Shown one piece after another: positions 8,454-16,906 of a stretch of 32,588 bases of DNA. Below the pieces are notes generated by a model. That model was not told where the DNA came from. It did no database searches and worked only from the letters and a program-made list of their open reading frames with translations. The translations under genes and the position numbers were made by a program. The DNA comes from Nitrospirota bacterium. Lineage in GTDB: Bacteria > Nitrospirota > Leptospirillia > Leptospirillales > Leptospirillaceae. Positions within the stretch are counted from its first letter, which is position 1; each line of letters opens with the position of its first letter. The DNA lies in NCBI GenBank assembly GCA_021801345.1, contig JAJYYA010000050.1, positions 1 through 32,588 of the forward strand. The letters are read 5' to 3'.

Positions 8454-8481
8454 ATTTTATCCTAAAAGAACTGAGTGTCAC
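8454..8481 (-). promoter_or_regulatory. Putative sigma70 promoter of exchanger/MFS operon
   Basis: On the minus strand GTGACA and TAAAAT are separated by 16 bases, about 100 bases upstream of the exchanger start. The -35 has one mismatch to TTGACA and the spacer is slightly short, so this is a fair but unproven promoter. Confidence 0.4.
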
Positions 8482-8858
8482 GAATATTGGGTGGTTGGAT
8501 TGTTTGGTTCCGGGATCGGATGTACCGAAAACGCTCTCTGCGGAGAATGGAAGAGAACGTCTCTATGAACTGACTATGGCGAAGAAAAAAGCCTGTTTGG
8601 AAAAGCTGGTCCAAGTTCGAAGTGATCAAGAAAGGCGTCGTACATTTTCGGAATGATTTGATTGGGAGGGGGGGCGGAAACGTATTCGCCAGTCCGATCC
8701 TTTTGGAATTTTTGCTGATTCGCAAGCCTGCGGTTAAGGGTATTCAAACCTCTCCGCTGATACGCCGAGCAAGGCAGGAGAAAATCCGGATAGTCTCCGG
8801 AGAAAGTGGCTGAACCCCATTTCACTTGGATCGAATTTTTTCTGATTGTCTTGTATGT
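8482..8858. other. Gene-free stretch between promoter and tRNA-Cys
   Basis: Short open frames exist on both strands but none has a recognisable domain or a convincing ribosome site, and the frames overlap one another. I saw no copy of the tRNA 3' end that would mark an integrated element. Possibly decayed sequence. Confidence 0.35.
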
Positions 8859-8933
8859 TGGAGGCGGCGGGCGGGATTGAACCGCCGTATAAAGGTTTTG
8901 CAGACCTCTGCCTTACCGCTTGGCTACGCCGCC
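8859..8933 (-). tRNA. tRNA-Cys (GCA)
   Basis: The minus strand folds as a complete cloverleaf. A 7-bp acceptor stem GGCGGCG/CGCCGCC, a short D arm, and anticodon stem GAGGU/ACCUU around loop CUGCAAA give anticodon GCA. The T stem GGCGG/CCGCC encloses UUCAAUC. The discriminator base is U, as expected for cysteine, and CCA is encoded. Length is 75 bases including CCA. Confidence 0.95.
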
Positions 8934-9137
8934 TCGAAGGTGGGATTCGAAAGCCTCATTCTAACAGAGGATCGACTAGTCGGCAAGGGTCTGACGACTC
9001 CCTCTTTCCCTCAACGGAGAGGACCGGGAACTCGTCTGTCAATAAAAACTGAATTGCCCGGACTGGGTGCGAATCTCTTTCATTTTCAAGGAGACACTTT
9101 GACAGTTGACCACTTTGGGAGGGAAACCCAATATGCG

Positions 9138-9791
9138 TTAATGTGTTCGGGAACCTCTTGTGTGGGTGGGAGCCGGCAAAAGGACGGCAGGGGGGCTCAA
9201 AGGGCTTGATCCGGCGATGACCCGGAAGCAGAACTCAACAAGTTCGATATGACGAAGGGCATCATCGAGAGTCTCCCCCCAGGCAGTCGTTCCGTGGTGT
9301 CGGATCAAAAGCGCTGGCAGGGGGGAACGGACCTTCTCCAATCGAAGTTTGATATTTTCGGCAATGGTTTCGACCGACAAATCGTTTTCGAAGATGGGAA
9401 TCGGCGGGGCTGTTTCTGGATTTTTGTGTCCCAACCCTTTAATCACCTCAAGTGGGGGGAGGTTCAGTTTGCTCTGTCCGAATGTTGATGCGATGACTGC
9501 CTCAGGTGTGTGAACATGGATAATCGCTCCGACTTTGGGAAGAATTGTGTAGAGAGCCACATGGATCGAGGTCTCGGCGGAGGGTCTGATCTGTCCCGGA
9601 GAGAGAGGTGTCCCCTCCGGGGTCATCTCGAGAATCTCTTCAGGTAAGATTCGTCCTTTGTGGAGACCGCTTGAGGTGATATAGATCCGGTTGCCCTGCC
9701 GAAGGGAGAGATTGCCTCCGGTGCCTTCCATCCATCCTTTACGATAGAGATGGTGGGCAAGTTCTGAAAGAGCCACTTTCGGATCGTCCAT
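9138..9791 (-). CDS. mtnB: Methylthioribulose-1-phosphate dehydratase
   Basis: This is a class II aldolase-family enzyme of 217 residues that dehydrates 5-methylthioribulose-1-phosphate to 2,3-diketo-5-methylthiopentyl-1-phosphate in the methionine salvage pathway. Expected motifs are present: GTGGNLS near the N-terminus, YITSSGLHKG, SAETSIH, the zinc-binding IIHVHT pair and a later RHHGTTAWG histidine, followed by the helix ending HIELVEF. The ATG lies 20 bases after the mtnX stop, so it is the last gene of the mtn operon. The C-terminal 25 residues are Pro/Ser-rich and not typical of the family. Ribulose-phosphate epimerase or fuculose aldolase relatives are the alternatives, but the neighbours make MtnB the clear choice. 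Confidence 0.92.
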   Translation of the reverse strand: MDDPKVALSELAHHLYRKGWMEGTGGNLSLRQGNRIYITSSGLHKGRILPEEILEMTPEGTPLSPGQIRPSAETSIHVALYTILPKVGAIIHVHTPEAVIASTFGQSKLNLPPLEVIKGLGHKNPETAPPIPIFENDLSVETIAENIKLRLEKVRSPLPALLIRHHGTTAWGETLDDALRHIELVEFCFRVIAGSSPLSPPAVLLPAPTHTRGSRTH

Positions 9792-9811
9792 ACGGATAAT
9801 TCTCCCCAGGA

Positions 9812-10459
9812 TTACAGGAAAGATTCGAGAAAGTTCGAAATATCGAAAAATGTTTCGAACTTTACATATTTTCTGGACTCCTCATCAAGCTTCCGTGCGA
9901 GGATGCTCCGGGCGAAGACCAGATCGCCTGCGCGCGCCATGGAGAAATCCGTCACAGAGTCTCCGATCACGATCTTTTTGGCCTTTCCGTACTCTTCGAG
10001 AACTCCCGGCTTGTAGACGAGTTCGTCCCGATCGGCATGGGGGGAGGTAACTCGGAGAAACTCTCCCGAAAGGTCGACATCGGCTGAAACCACGCGCAGG
10101 ATCCTGTCCCTATAGGGAGCGAGTGTTGCCATGACCAGAAGCTCGAGGCTTCCCGAGAGAACGACCAGAGGGATCCCCCGACGGGAGAGTGTGTCGAGGA
10201 AGGGCTCGAAGCCTTCCCTGAGCCGGGCACGTCTCATGCGCTCCTCCATGGCCGGAAAGAGAGCGGAGGGGATAGTCTCCAGAACGGCTGGGACCCCTTC
10301 GCGCAGGGAGATCTCTCCGGAAAGAAGGCGTGGAACCATCCGGGCAGAGGCTTCCGGGGCAAATTCTTTCATCAGGAGAGAAAATGTCTCCTCTTCTGTG
10401 ATCGTCCCATCAAAGTCGGAGAAGATGACTGTTTTAAAGTCGGTTTTCACGTTCCCCAT
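9812..10459 (-). CDS. mtnX: HK-MTPenyl-1-P phosphatase (HAD family)
   Basis: This 215-residue HAD-superfamily phosphatase is expected to hydrolyse 2-hydroxy-3-keto-5-methylthiopentenyl-1-phosphate to the acireductone used by MtnD. Motif I is FSDFDGT with nucleophile Asp15 and acid/base Asp17. Motif II is VVLSGS in the middle. The motif III/IV region shows KIVIGDSVTDFSMA, with conserved acidic residues. The ATG at 10459 overlaps the end of mtnW by 13 bases; the upstream extension of the frame lies inside mtnW and is rejected. Pairing of a separate MtnX with MtnW is the Bacillus-type version of the pathway, instead of the fused enolase-phosphatase MtnC. Confidence 0.9.
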   Translation of the reverse strand: MGNVKTDFKTVIFSDFDGTITEEETFSLLMKEFAPEASARMVPRLLSGEISLREGVPAVLETIPSALFPAMEERMRRARLREGFEPFLDTLSRRGIPLVVLSGSLELLVMATLAPYRDRILRVVSADVDLSGEFLRVTSPHADRDELVYKPGVLEEYGKAKKIVIGDSVTDFSMARAGDLVFARSILARKLDEESRKYVKFETFFDISNFLESFL

Positions 10460-11628
10460 TTGACAATCGCCTCTTTGAGCGGACCATCCGGGAGCGTCTC
10501 CAGAGTGAAGGCGCTCCCTTCGCACATCCTTTCCCAAGCCTCGAAAAATGCGCGGACTCCAGCCGCAGGGCCGCCGGGATGATCCATGACTCCGGTGCCG
10601 GCATTGAGGATGATGCGGGTGTCTCCGTCAGGAAGAAATCGCGGGAGGGCTCCCGGGTGGACGCCCGCGGAAGGAACGGGGGCCAGGTCGGAGCGCTGGA
10701 GGATATCCCGGATGCCACGTTCTGTCTCGGGGGCGATGGGGAGGTTTCCGGCGCTGGTAGGATAGAGTACCGCATCGGCCCCGCCGTGGACCATGAGGGT
10801 TCCCAGGAGGACTCTCATGTCGAATCCGTAGTCGGGCGAGCCGCTCAGGGCTCCCGCCATGGCGGGGTGGGCAAAGATCGGAAGGTTCGTGTCGGGGTGG
10901 GAGGCAAGGGCTTCCATGACCGAAAGGCCGTAGGCAAAGGGCGAGAGAAGATAGGCGTTGGCGCCGGCATCCCGGAGTCTTTTGGCTTGATCGAGAAGCC
11001 GGTCGGCGCGTCCGGAAAGGGTGACGGCATAGAGCATGGCCCGTCCACGGGCCCGCTCTATCTCCTCAAGGACCGGGCGGCAGGCTTCCATTCTGGAAAT
11101 GGCAGTCGAGGCCGGTGTGTCGGGAAGGATCTCGTCGTCCTTGATCAGGTCGAGGCCGGCCTCCCCCACATCCCGGAGGATCCGGGCGAGGTCGTCGGGA
11201 GAGAGTCCCAACGCCGGCTTGAAAATCCCCATGAAAAGGGGACGGCCGGTAACCTTCACGCGCTCCCGTATTCCCTCGAATCCTGTGCGACACTTCGTTC
11301 CGTAGCCCGGGGGAAGCTCAAGCGACACAATCCGGACCGGGCCGGCCAGGGAGTATTTGCCCAAAATCATGACGAGAAGCGAGCCCAGGTCGCCGGAGAC
11401 GTTCTGTGCCGGATAGAGGACCCGGGCCTGGCCCCTTCCGTTGGGAAGTAATGAGACTGACTCGAGGATGCCCTGATAGGAAGCGAATCGTCCGGCAGTG
11501 TCCCCGGAGATCGAGCCGACTGTCTGCCCAATGGCCAGGATCTTTCCCTGGCGCTCAGGGTCGAGTCCCTTCGGGAACTCGTAGAGAACCCGGACAAAGG
11601 TCTCTTGGGTGTTCCCGGAAGCGTTCAT
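10447..11628 (-). CDS. mtnW: RuBisCO-like protein, DK-MTP-1-P enolase
   Basis: This 393-residue form IV RuBisCO-like protein is predicted to enolise 2,3-diketo-5-methylthiopentyl-1-phosphate. RuBisCO landmarks are present: GIFKPALGL with Lys137 (position of RuBisCO Lys175), and GLDLIKDDE with Lys163, Asp165 and Glu166 (the carbamylated lysine and magnesium ligands Lys201, Asp203 and Glu204). The second lysine of the KPKLGL motif is Ala139, and the loop-6 catalytic lysine of true RuBisCO is not seen, so carboxylation is not expected. It shares an ATGA overlap with mtnD upstream and overlaps mtnX downstream. Which form IV clade it belongs to needs a tree; a group was named for acid-mine sequences, and this may fall there. 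Confidence 0.9.
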   Translation of the reverse strand: MNASGNTQETFVRVLYEFPKGLDPERQGKILAIGQTVGSISGDTAGRFASYQGILESVSLLPNGRGQARVLYPAQNVSGDLGSLLVMILGKYSLAGPVRIVSLELPPGYGTKCRTGFEGIRERVKVTGRPLFMGIFKPALGLSPDDLARILRDVGEAGLDLIKDDEILPDTPASTAISRMEACRPVLEEIERARGRAMLYAVTLSGRADRLLDQAKRLRDAGANAYLLSPFAYGLSVMEALASHPDTNLPIFAHPAMAGALSGSPDYGFDMRVLLGTLMVHGGADAVLYPTSAGNLPIAPETERGIRDILQRSDLAPVPSAGVHPGALPRFLPDGDTRIILNAGTGVMDHPGGPAAGVRAFFEAWERMCEGSAFTLETLPDGPLKEAIVKWGT

Positions 11629-12170
11629 GCGAAGGCGGAGGAGAGGGCGCGTCCGGTGTAGATCGGAACCCAGCCTTCCCGGGAGGTGAAGTAGCGGATC
11701 GCCTTGATGCGGCGCGGGGGGGTAAGCCTGAACCAGTGCTCGGCTCCCCGGGGAACATTGATGTAGTCGCCAGCCTCGACTTTGAGTTCTACTTGGTCCT
11801 GGTTTGGCAAGACAAAACCAAAAAGTCCCTCCCCTTCGACGATGTAGCGGATCTCATCATCGTCGTGTGTGTGGCAGGCGCGAAATTTCTCTTCGAGTGC
11901 GGCAAGTCCCGGAAGGTCAGGTTCTAAGACGATGAGGTCCTGGGTCTGGTATCCCAGGGTTGTCTTCAGGTAATCGAAGCGGTCGAGAAAGTGTGCCAGA
12001 AGACTCTCCTGTTCGGGTGGGTCGAGGCGGGCCTTCCCTAGAAGAGAACGAAGACCTTCCCCTTCGGGAACAGGCCAGGATTTCAAATCAACCCCGAGAG
12101 GTCCGAGGACGCGGGTGATCTCCTCATAGGTGGTCAACTGGCGTTTATCGGTCAGATAGAGTATGGCCAT
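11625..12170 (-). CDS. mtnD: Acireductone dioxygenase
   Basis: This 181-residue cupin converts the acireductone of the methionine salvage pathway into 2-keto-4-methylthiobutyrate and formate (iron form) or into off-pathway products (nickel form). The 3-His/1-Glu metal site is complete: His100 and His102 in CHTHDDDEIRY, Glu106, and His145 in AEHWF. The segment GEGLFGF and the VPRGAEHW loop match the family, and the length is usual. The stop overlaps the mtnW start as ATGA. No S-adenosylmethionine riboswitch was recognised upstream, and the first salvage steps (nucleosidase or phosphorylase, kinase or isomerase) are not in the window. Confidence 0.95.
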   Translation of the reverse strand: MAILYLTDKRQLTTYEEITRVLGPLGVDLKSWPVPEGEGLRSLLGKARLDPPEQESLLAHFLDRFDYLKTTLGYQTQDLIVLEPDLPGLAALEEKFRACHTHDDDEIRYIVEGEGLFGFVLPNQDQVELKVEAGDYINVPRGAEHWFRLTPPRRIKAIRYFTSREGWVPIYTGRALSSAFA

Positions 12171-12197
12171 AAGATCCTTTGTTCTTTCGTCAGCGGG

Positions 12198-12653
12198 TCA
12201 GAAGACGCGGTAGAACCAGCCTGAGATTGAGCTTGAGAGCCAGATGAGAAGAAAAATCGGCCCAAGTTTTGAATGGAAGCGGCCCAGAGGATGTCCCTTT
12301 TTCCGGAGAAGGCCCAGAATGGCCAGGAGGACGAAGAGCCAAAGAGCTCCCTGGGCCGTTATCAGGTGAAACCAGTCCAGTGCCGGCGGAACCGGATGGA
12401 ATCGAATGCGCCCTTGAATCCTCTCGTATTCCATGATGGCCGTTCCCGTTACGTCACAGGTAAAGCCGGCCAGTGCCGCAAAGATGTGTCCCCGCCGGAT
12501 CCGTATGAAGTCGGGAGTCTGCGGATTCGAGAAGAGCGATCCCAGAGCTCGTCCTGTCGATGCTCCGTAGCGGGTTCGGATGAACAGGGCTGTCAGATAT
12601 CCGGTCAGTGCCAGATAGATGAGAAGCGACATGGAGACGACATAGGGGTTCAC
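12198..12653 (-). CDS. Four-helix membrane protein, unknown function
   Basis: This is a small integral membrane protein of 151 residues from the GTG at 12653, chosen because GAGG lies 5 bases upstream; a TTG at 12701 in the same frame has no visible ribosome site. There are four hydrophobic segments: one at the N-terminus, one after RIRRGH, one after LDWFH and one at the C-terminus. Histidines sit at helix edges (RRGH, WFHLI, GRFHSKLG), the last followed by WLSSSISGWF, which recalls b-type-heme or DUF420-like small membrane proteins. Heme binding is a guess. The gap to mtnD is 27 bases, so it may be the first gene of the mtn operon, although no role in methionine salvage is known. Confidence 0.65.
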   Translation of the reverse strand: MNPYVVSMSLLIYLALTGYLTALFIRTRYGASTGRALGSLFSNPQTPDFIRIRRGHIFAALAGFTCDVTGTAIMEYERIQGRIRFHPVPPALDWFHLITAQGALWLFVLLAILGLLRKKGHPLGRFHSKLGPIFLLIWLSSSISGWFYRVF

Positions 12654-12899
12654 GAGATCCTCAGTGTATTTGGGAAAAACCAAATGCGACTTTCTTGACA
12701 AGTCTATCAGTCTTTTGGAGGCGAAGTCATCCTGGAGAGGGGGGCTGCAGGGATTTTCCGGTCAAGGTATTCGCTGAGAAAATCCCGGCAAAATAAGGAA
12801 AGTCGCGAAGGCCCCTTCTGGTGTCGGACCTACTAAATCTGTATCCTTGAGGCGATGTGACAAGCCGAGAAGTTATCGTGAGGACGGGTGGGGAGCCGC

Positions 12900-14171
12900 A
12901 TGGGAAAATGGTCGATTCCGATTGAGGTTTCGTTTCGCACCTTTGTGGCGATCACCTTTGCCGGAACAATTACATTTCATATTCTGGGCTTGGCCCTCCA
13001 TACTTATATCGGAAAGCAGAAGAGCGAGCTTGTCGGGCGCATAGAACGTCTGGCTGAAGTGGAAAGCCAGCTCTCTGGGGTAGAGACTGGACTCTCCGGC
13101 CTTCATGAACTCGTTCTCCGTAGTGCCGGAAAGGAAAGTTCGCGCCGGCTTGGGAGGAAAATACGTTTCGAGGCACACCTGGTAGCGATTCTTATCGAGC
13201 GTATGAGCGCTTTGTCGAAGAGAGCGCATCTTGTTCTTCCCCGGGGATGGTCCGCTATCGAACAAGGGGGGCTTGCCTGCCTCATCCACGCCAACGGGAA
13301 GGGGTCGGTCTGCATCGAGGAGGTTCTGCAACAGGTCGGGACGTTTCAGAAGTCGATAGCGAGGGCTCGAGTCAATATGAACAATCGCCTTCTACGTGTC
13401 GAGAGTCGTCAGATCCGTCTTGAGCGATGGGACACTTGGCTGTATTGGGGGACAACCTTCCTGGGTCTCCTGTTTATGGCAATGGGGTGGCGTAATGTGG
13501 TCCTTCAGGTCGGCGAGCCGATCAAGGATGTAGCCGGATATCTTGAGAGCGTTACCGAGTCGGCCCGGAAGAAATCCCCTCCGATTCTTCCTCCCCTTTT
13601 TTCTATCAGCGAACTCTCTATCCTGCTCCGCTACATGTCTCAGATCTACCGCGATCCCCTGACGGGGGTCCTCATCAGGCGCGCGATCCTCAAGATACTC
13701 GAACGGGAGATCACCCGAGCCAACTCCGGGGGCGGTTCCCTGGCCGTAGCGATTTTTGATGTAGACTTCTTCAAGCGTTTTAATGACAGTCATGGCCACC
13801 TCGTCGGAGACGCGGTGCTCCGGCATGTGGCACGACGCATGGAAGAGGCACTGGGAGAGGGCGCGCTTCTCGGGAGATGGGGAGGTGAGGAGTTTATGGT
13901 CGTCTGCCCCGGACTGAAGGCCGCGGGGGCTCTGTCTCACTTTGATCGGATCCGGGAATTTGTCTCGACTCCCCTTCGCCTTGACTCGGGTGAGGAGGTG
14001 TCTGTGACCGTGAGCGGAGGTTGGGCTTTTTTTGCTCCGGGAATGTCCGAAGACGAGATTTTTAAGTTGGCGGACAAGGCTCTTTATCGGGCCAAGGAGT
14101 CGGGGCGGAATCGCGTATTCCAGGCCGACCCCGCTATCGATGGAACAACAAGTCTCCGAGAAGAGTCATAA
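12900..14171 (+). CDS. Membrane diguanylate cyclase (GGDEF)
   Basis: This 423-residue protein is predicted to make cyclic di-GMP. An N-terminal membrane helix (about 13-33) and a second helix (about 178-198) enclose an extracytoplasmic sensor region of unknown fold. A linker then leads to a C-terminal GGDEF domain (about 250-415). The signature is GGEEF at 328-332, compatible with activity, preceded by FDVDFFKRFNDSHGH with the metal-binding Asp. The residues before the signature do not form an RxxD inhibitory site, so feedback inhibition is unlikely. The ATG at 12900 with GGGGAG upstream is preferred; a GTG at 12888 is equally possible. It precedes a chemoreceptor gene by 76 bases and may be co-transcribed. 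Confidence 0.9.
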   Translation: MGKWSIPIEVSFRTFVAITFAGTITFHILGLALHTYIGKQKSELVGRIERLAEVESQLSGVETGLSGLHELVLRSAGKESSRRLGRKIRFEAHLVAILIERMSALSKRAHLVLPRGWSAIEQGGLACLIHANGKGSVCIEEVLQQVGTFQKSIARARVNMNNRLLRVESRQIRLERWDTWLYWGTTFLGLLFMAMGWRNVVLQVGEPIKDVAGYLESVTESARKKSPPILPPLFSISELSILLRYMSQIYRDPLTGVLIRRAILKILEREITRANSGGGSLAVAIFDVDFFKRFNDSHGHLVGDAVLRHVARRMEEALGEGALLGRWGGEEFMVVCPGLKAAGALSHFDRIREFVSTPLRLDSGEEVSVTVSGGWAFFAPGMSEDEIFKLADKALYRAKESGRNRVFQADPAIDGTTSLREES

Positions 14172-14247
14172 GGCAATGTCGAGAGAGTACTGCCAGCGAC
14201 TCCGTTGAGAAGATCCTAAACAGACTGATTTTAGAGGTGGAGCGGTG

Positions 14248-15876
14248 ATGAATCTTAATAATGTTTTGACGAAATTGGCTCTTTCGATGGGGATCTCTGC
14301 CGTCCTTGTGGCCTATGCCTTCTGGGTTTCCCTCTCCGGAATGGCGCATTATCGTTCTGAGGTCAAGGCGATCTTTGACAAGGACCAACCTCTCGTTGTG
14401 GCCTACCAGAGCATCTTCGCCAATGCGCTCCTCGAGGAGATGGCCCTTCGCAATCTTCTCCTTAATCCTTTGGACAAGGTTGCCAAGAACAATCTTCTCA
14501 AGTTCAGGGGGATCACGATCGGCATGGTCTACCAGGGAAAGTCTGTCATTGTGACCAATCCCGATCCTCACTTCCGAAAAAGCGTCGAGTCGGGACTTGA
14601 TGATCTGGGGGTGTCCCTGCAGAAGCACATTGCGACAATCAACGGCATTCTCGACCTTGCTTCCCGTGACAGGGAAAGGGCCATGATCCTTCTTAAAACG
14701 AGCGAACTCACAGAGTGGCGTCGGATTCGTGGCGACATCCAGTCGCTGACGCTTTTGTCCATGAAGGAGATGAGCCTCAAGGAAGGGCTCCTCACGCAGG
14801 CCTATCATCGGACGATGCTGCTTTCGCTTACAGCTGTGGCTGTGGGTTTTCTTGTCTCCTTCGTGATGATGGGCCTTGTTTTTGCCCGTTTCCGAAAGGG
14901 GATCAGGAGCGCAGTCGGCATGTCTGAAAAACTCTCTCGCTTCGACCTGACCCCTGTCTCTGAAGACCCCCACAAAGACGAGTTCGGGCAGATTGTGGAG
15001 AAGATCCGCCAGGTCTTCGCCAATTTTCGCGTCATCCTTGTTGATCTGTCGGGCATCGGGACAAGTATGTCGGAGAAGGCCGCCGAGCTATCCCGGATCT
15101 CCGCTCTCACGGGAGGAAACTCGAGGGAGATCGAAAATGCTGCCACGATGGTTGTCTCGGTCGTCGAACGCATGGACCGGACCATCGCACATTCACAGGA
15201 GCTGACGGGGCGGACTACCGGGGAAGCCCACAAAATGGTTGATATCTCGACTGAGGGCGTCAAAATAGGCGAAAGGTCGCGAAACTCCTTCGACAAGATC
15301 CTCGAAAATATCCGCAAGACCCGGGATGCCCTCCAGAAACTCTCCGGATCGGTCTCGCGCATCGGGAGTGCGACTCAGAGCGTTCGGGAGATTGCCGCGC
15401 AAACGAACCTTCTGGCCCTCAATGCGGCGATCGAGGCGGCCCGTGCCGGCGAACAGGGGCGAGGGTTTGCAGTTGTTGCCGACGAGGTCCGAAAGCTTTC
15501 TCAAAGAAGTGCTTCGTCGACCGAGGAGATCGGGGAAGTCGTAAAGGAAATTGAACGGATGTCGGAGGAGACGAGTTTTTTGATGGAACAGGCCCAGCAG
15601 GCGGTGGCGGAAGGCGCCGGTGCGACCGAGGAAACAGCTAAGGCTTTTCAGTCGATCCATCTTGCGGTGGAATCCTTGCCGGAGCTCATGAAACAGGTCG
15701 AGTCCTCCTTCGACGAACTTCGCGAAGAGGAGAAGCGTTCCCGTGAAGCCGTCTCGAGGATCAACGATCTTTCTGAACAAATGGTTGCTGAGCAGGAGAC
15801 GCTCTCTGGGGTCTCTTCAGGACTTTCCTCTCAGTCCCAGTCTCTCGAGACGCTTGTCCGGCGTTTTCTTCTGTAA
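14248..15876 (+). CDS. Methyl-accepting chemotaxis protein
   Basis: This 542-residue chemoreceptor has one membrane helix near residues 8-30, an extracytoplasmic ligand region (about 31-188) of mostly helical character, a second helix (about 189-212), a HAMP-like linker, and a long coiled-coil signalling domain. The highly conserved hairpin tip is complete around residues 380-415 ([18 protein letters not shown], then [14 protein letters not shown]). There is no C-terminal pentapeptide for CheR/CheB docking. The ATG at 14248 is chosen because AGAGGTGG lies 7 bases upstream; the GTG three bases earlier is too close. The ligand is unknown. No che genes are nearby, so it must signal to a pathway encoded elsewhere. 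Confidence 0.95.
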   Translation: MNLNNVLTKLALSMGISAVLVAYAFWVSLSGMAHYRSEVKAIFDKDQPLVVAYQSIFANALLEEMALRNLLLNPLDKVAKNNLLKFRGITIGMVYQGKSVIVTNPDPHFRKSVESGLDDLGVSLQKHIATINGILDLASRDRERAMILLKTSELTEWRRIRGDIQSLTLLSMKEMSLKEGLLTQAYHRTMLLSLTAVAVGFLVSFVMMGLVFARFRKGIRSAVGMSEKLSRFDLTPVSEDPHKDEFGQIVEKIRQVFANFRVILVDLSGIGTSMSEKAAELSRISALTGGNSREIENAATMVVSVVERMDRTIAHSQELTGRTTGEAHKMVDISTEGVKIGERSRNSFDKILENIRKTRDALQKLSGSVSRIGSATQSVREIAAQTNLLALNAAIEAARAGEQGRGFAVVADEVRKLSQRSASSTEEIGEVVKEIERMSEETSFLMEQAQQAVAEGAGATEETAKAFQSIHLAVESLPELMKQVESSFDELREEEKRSREAVSRINDLSEQMVAEQETLSGVSSGLSSQSQSLETLVRRFLL

Positions 15877-15974
15877 GCATTGCCCTTTTTCGGAAGGGAG
15901 AGGGGCTTCTCTTGCTCTTCCTTCTCCCGCTCATTCTGGATTTTGTGCGATATTTTAAGTACTTAGTTGCGCCG

Positions 15975-16003
15975 TTGACGGAGTTTATTATTTTTAATAT
16001 AGT
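15975..16003 (+). promoter_or_regulatory. Putative sigma70 promoter of arsM
   Basis: TTGACG and TATAGT are separated by 17 bases in a strongly AT-rich stretch unlike its surroundings, about 75 bases before the arsM start. Spacing and hexamers are good for a vegetative promoter. Confidence 0.55.
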
Positions 16004-16011
16004 TGAATTAT

Positions 16012-16024
16012 TGAAGTATATTCA
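16012..16024. promoter_or_regulatory. Small dyad near arsM start site, possible operator
   Basis: TGAA and TTCA arms surround five A/T-rich bases just after the predicted -10, where a repressor would block transcription. TTGAA/TTCA-type dyads occur in ArsR-family operators, but the arms are short and no arsR gene is in the window. Inference only. Confidence 0.25.
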
Positions 16025-16077
16025 GGAAAAGAGAAGTCTAATATCGGTTTCAGAACCTCTTCAAAGGAGGAATGGCG

Positions 16078-16893
16078 ATGGAGAAAAGTGATGCGGAGGA
16101 GGGGGAAGAGATTCGGGTGATCGTGAGGGATCGCTATGGAAAGATCGCCCGCGAAGGCGACTGTTTTGAAGAAAAAGGATCTTGCTGCAGGCCGGCCGGG
16201 GGAGGAGGGGCGGAGAGCCTGTCGGAAGTATTGGGGTACTCTGCGGAGGAGCTCAAGCAATTACCGGAAGGAGCAGATCTTGGATTGGGCTGCGGGGCTC
16301 CCCTCCTGGCGGCGAAAATTGAGAAAGGGATGACCGTCCTCGATCTGGGCTCCGGCGCCGGAATCGATGTCTTCCTGGCGGCCCGGCTTGTGGGAGAGGC
16401 CGGATTCGCGATAGGGGTCGACATGACCCCGGAGATGGTCGTTCGGGCCAGAAAGTCTGCCCGGGACAACGGGATAAAAAACGCGGAGTTCCGGCTGGGA
16501 GAGATCGAGCATCTCCCGGTTGCCGACTCTTCGGTGGATCTCGTCATCTCGAACTGTGTGGTCAATCTCTCCCCGGAGAAGGAGAAGGTTTTTGCGGAGG
16601 CCTATCGGGTTCTCCGGCCGGGGGGCCAAATGGTGCTTTCCGATATCGTTGCGCGATACGCCTTTCCCGATAAGATTCGGGGAGACATCGATCTCTATTG
16701 CGGATGCATGGCCGGGGCCCAGACCGCACATGCACTAGAGGCGATGATGCAAAAAGCCGGATTTGAAGGAGGGCGGATCGATCCCCGGGAGAAAGTCCGA
16801 AGGGCGATCGACTCCTGGGCGCCGTGTGAGGAGATCTCTGACAGGATCTATTCGGCTTTGATATCCGCAAAAAAGCCGGATAAATCGCTCTGA
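16078..16893 (+). CDS. arsM: Arsenite S-adenosylmethionine methyltransferase
   Basis: This 271-residue class I methyltransferase is predicted to methylate As(III) using S-adenosylmethionine, a cytoplasmic detoxification step. The SAM motif VLDLGSGAG is at 87-95, followed by GVDMTPEM. The cysteines expected to bind arsenic are Cys72 (GLGCGAP), Cys160 (ISNCVVNL) and Cys210 (CGCMAGA). A further Cys36-Cys37 pair near the N-terminus is common in the family. The ATG at 16078 is chosen because AAAGGAGG ends 7 bases before it, while the ATG at 16072 is only one base from it. The gene is preceded by its own promoter and stands alone. Arsenic resistance fits a metal-rich acidic habitat. Confidence 0.92.
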   Translation: MEKSDAEEGEEIRVIVRDRYGKIAREGDCFEEKGSCCRPAGGGGAESLSEVLGYSAEELKQLPEGADLGLGCGAPLLAAKIEKGMTVLDLGSGAGIDVFLAARLVGEAGFAIGVDMTPEMVVRARKSARDNGIKNAEFRLGEIEHLPVADSSVDLVISNCVVNLSPEKEKVFAEAYRVLRPGGQMVLSDIVARYAFPDKIRGDIDLYCGCMAGAQTAHALEAMMQKAGFEGGRIDPREKVRRAIDSWAPCEEISDRIYSALISAKKPDKSL

Positions 16894-16906
16894 GCGGGAC
16901 GTATTT

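Noticed and set aside
8482-8858. Integrated element or decayed transposase downstream of tRNA-Cys
   Set aside because: No integrase, no repeat of the tRNA 3' end and no recognisable transposase residues were seen.
10447-11628. True carbon-fixing RuBisCO
   Set aside because: Substitutions in the KPKLGL motif, lack of a visible loop-6 lysine, and placement among mtn genes indicate a form IV protein.
12654-12899. c-di-GMP or SAM riboswitch between the mtn operon and the cyclase
   Set aside because: Neither conserved core could be recognised on either strand.
15883-15898. Terminator after the chemoreceptor gene
   Set aside because: Only a 5-bp CCCTT/AAGGG stem without a T-tract is present.
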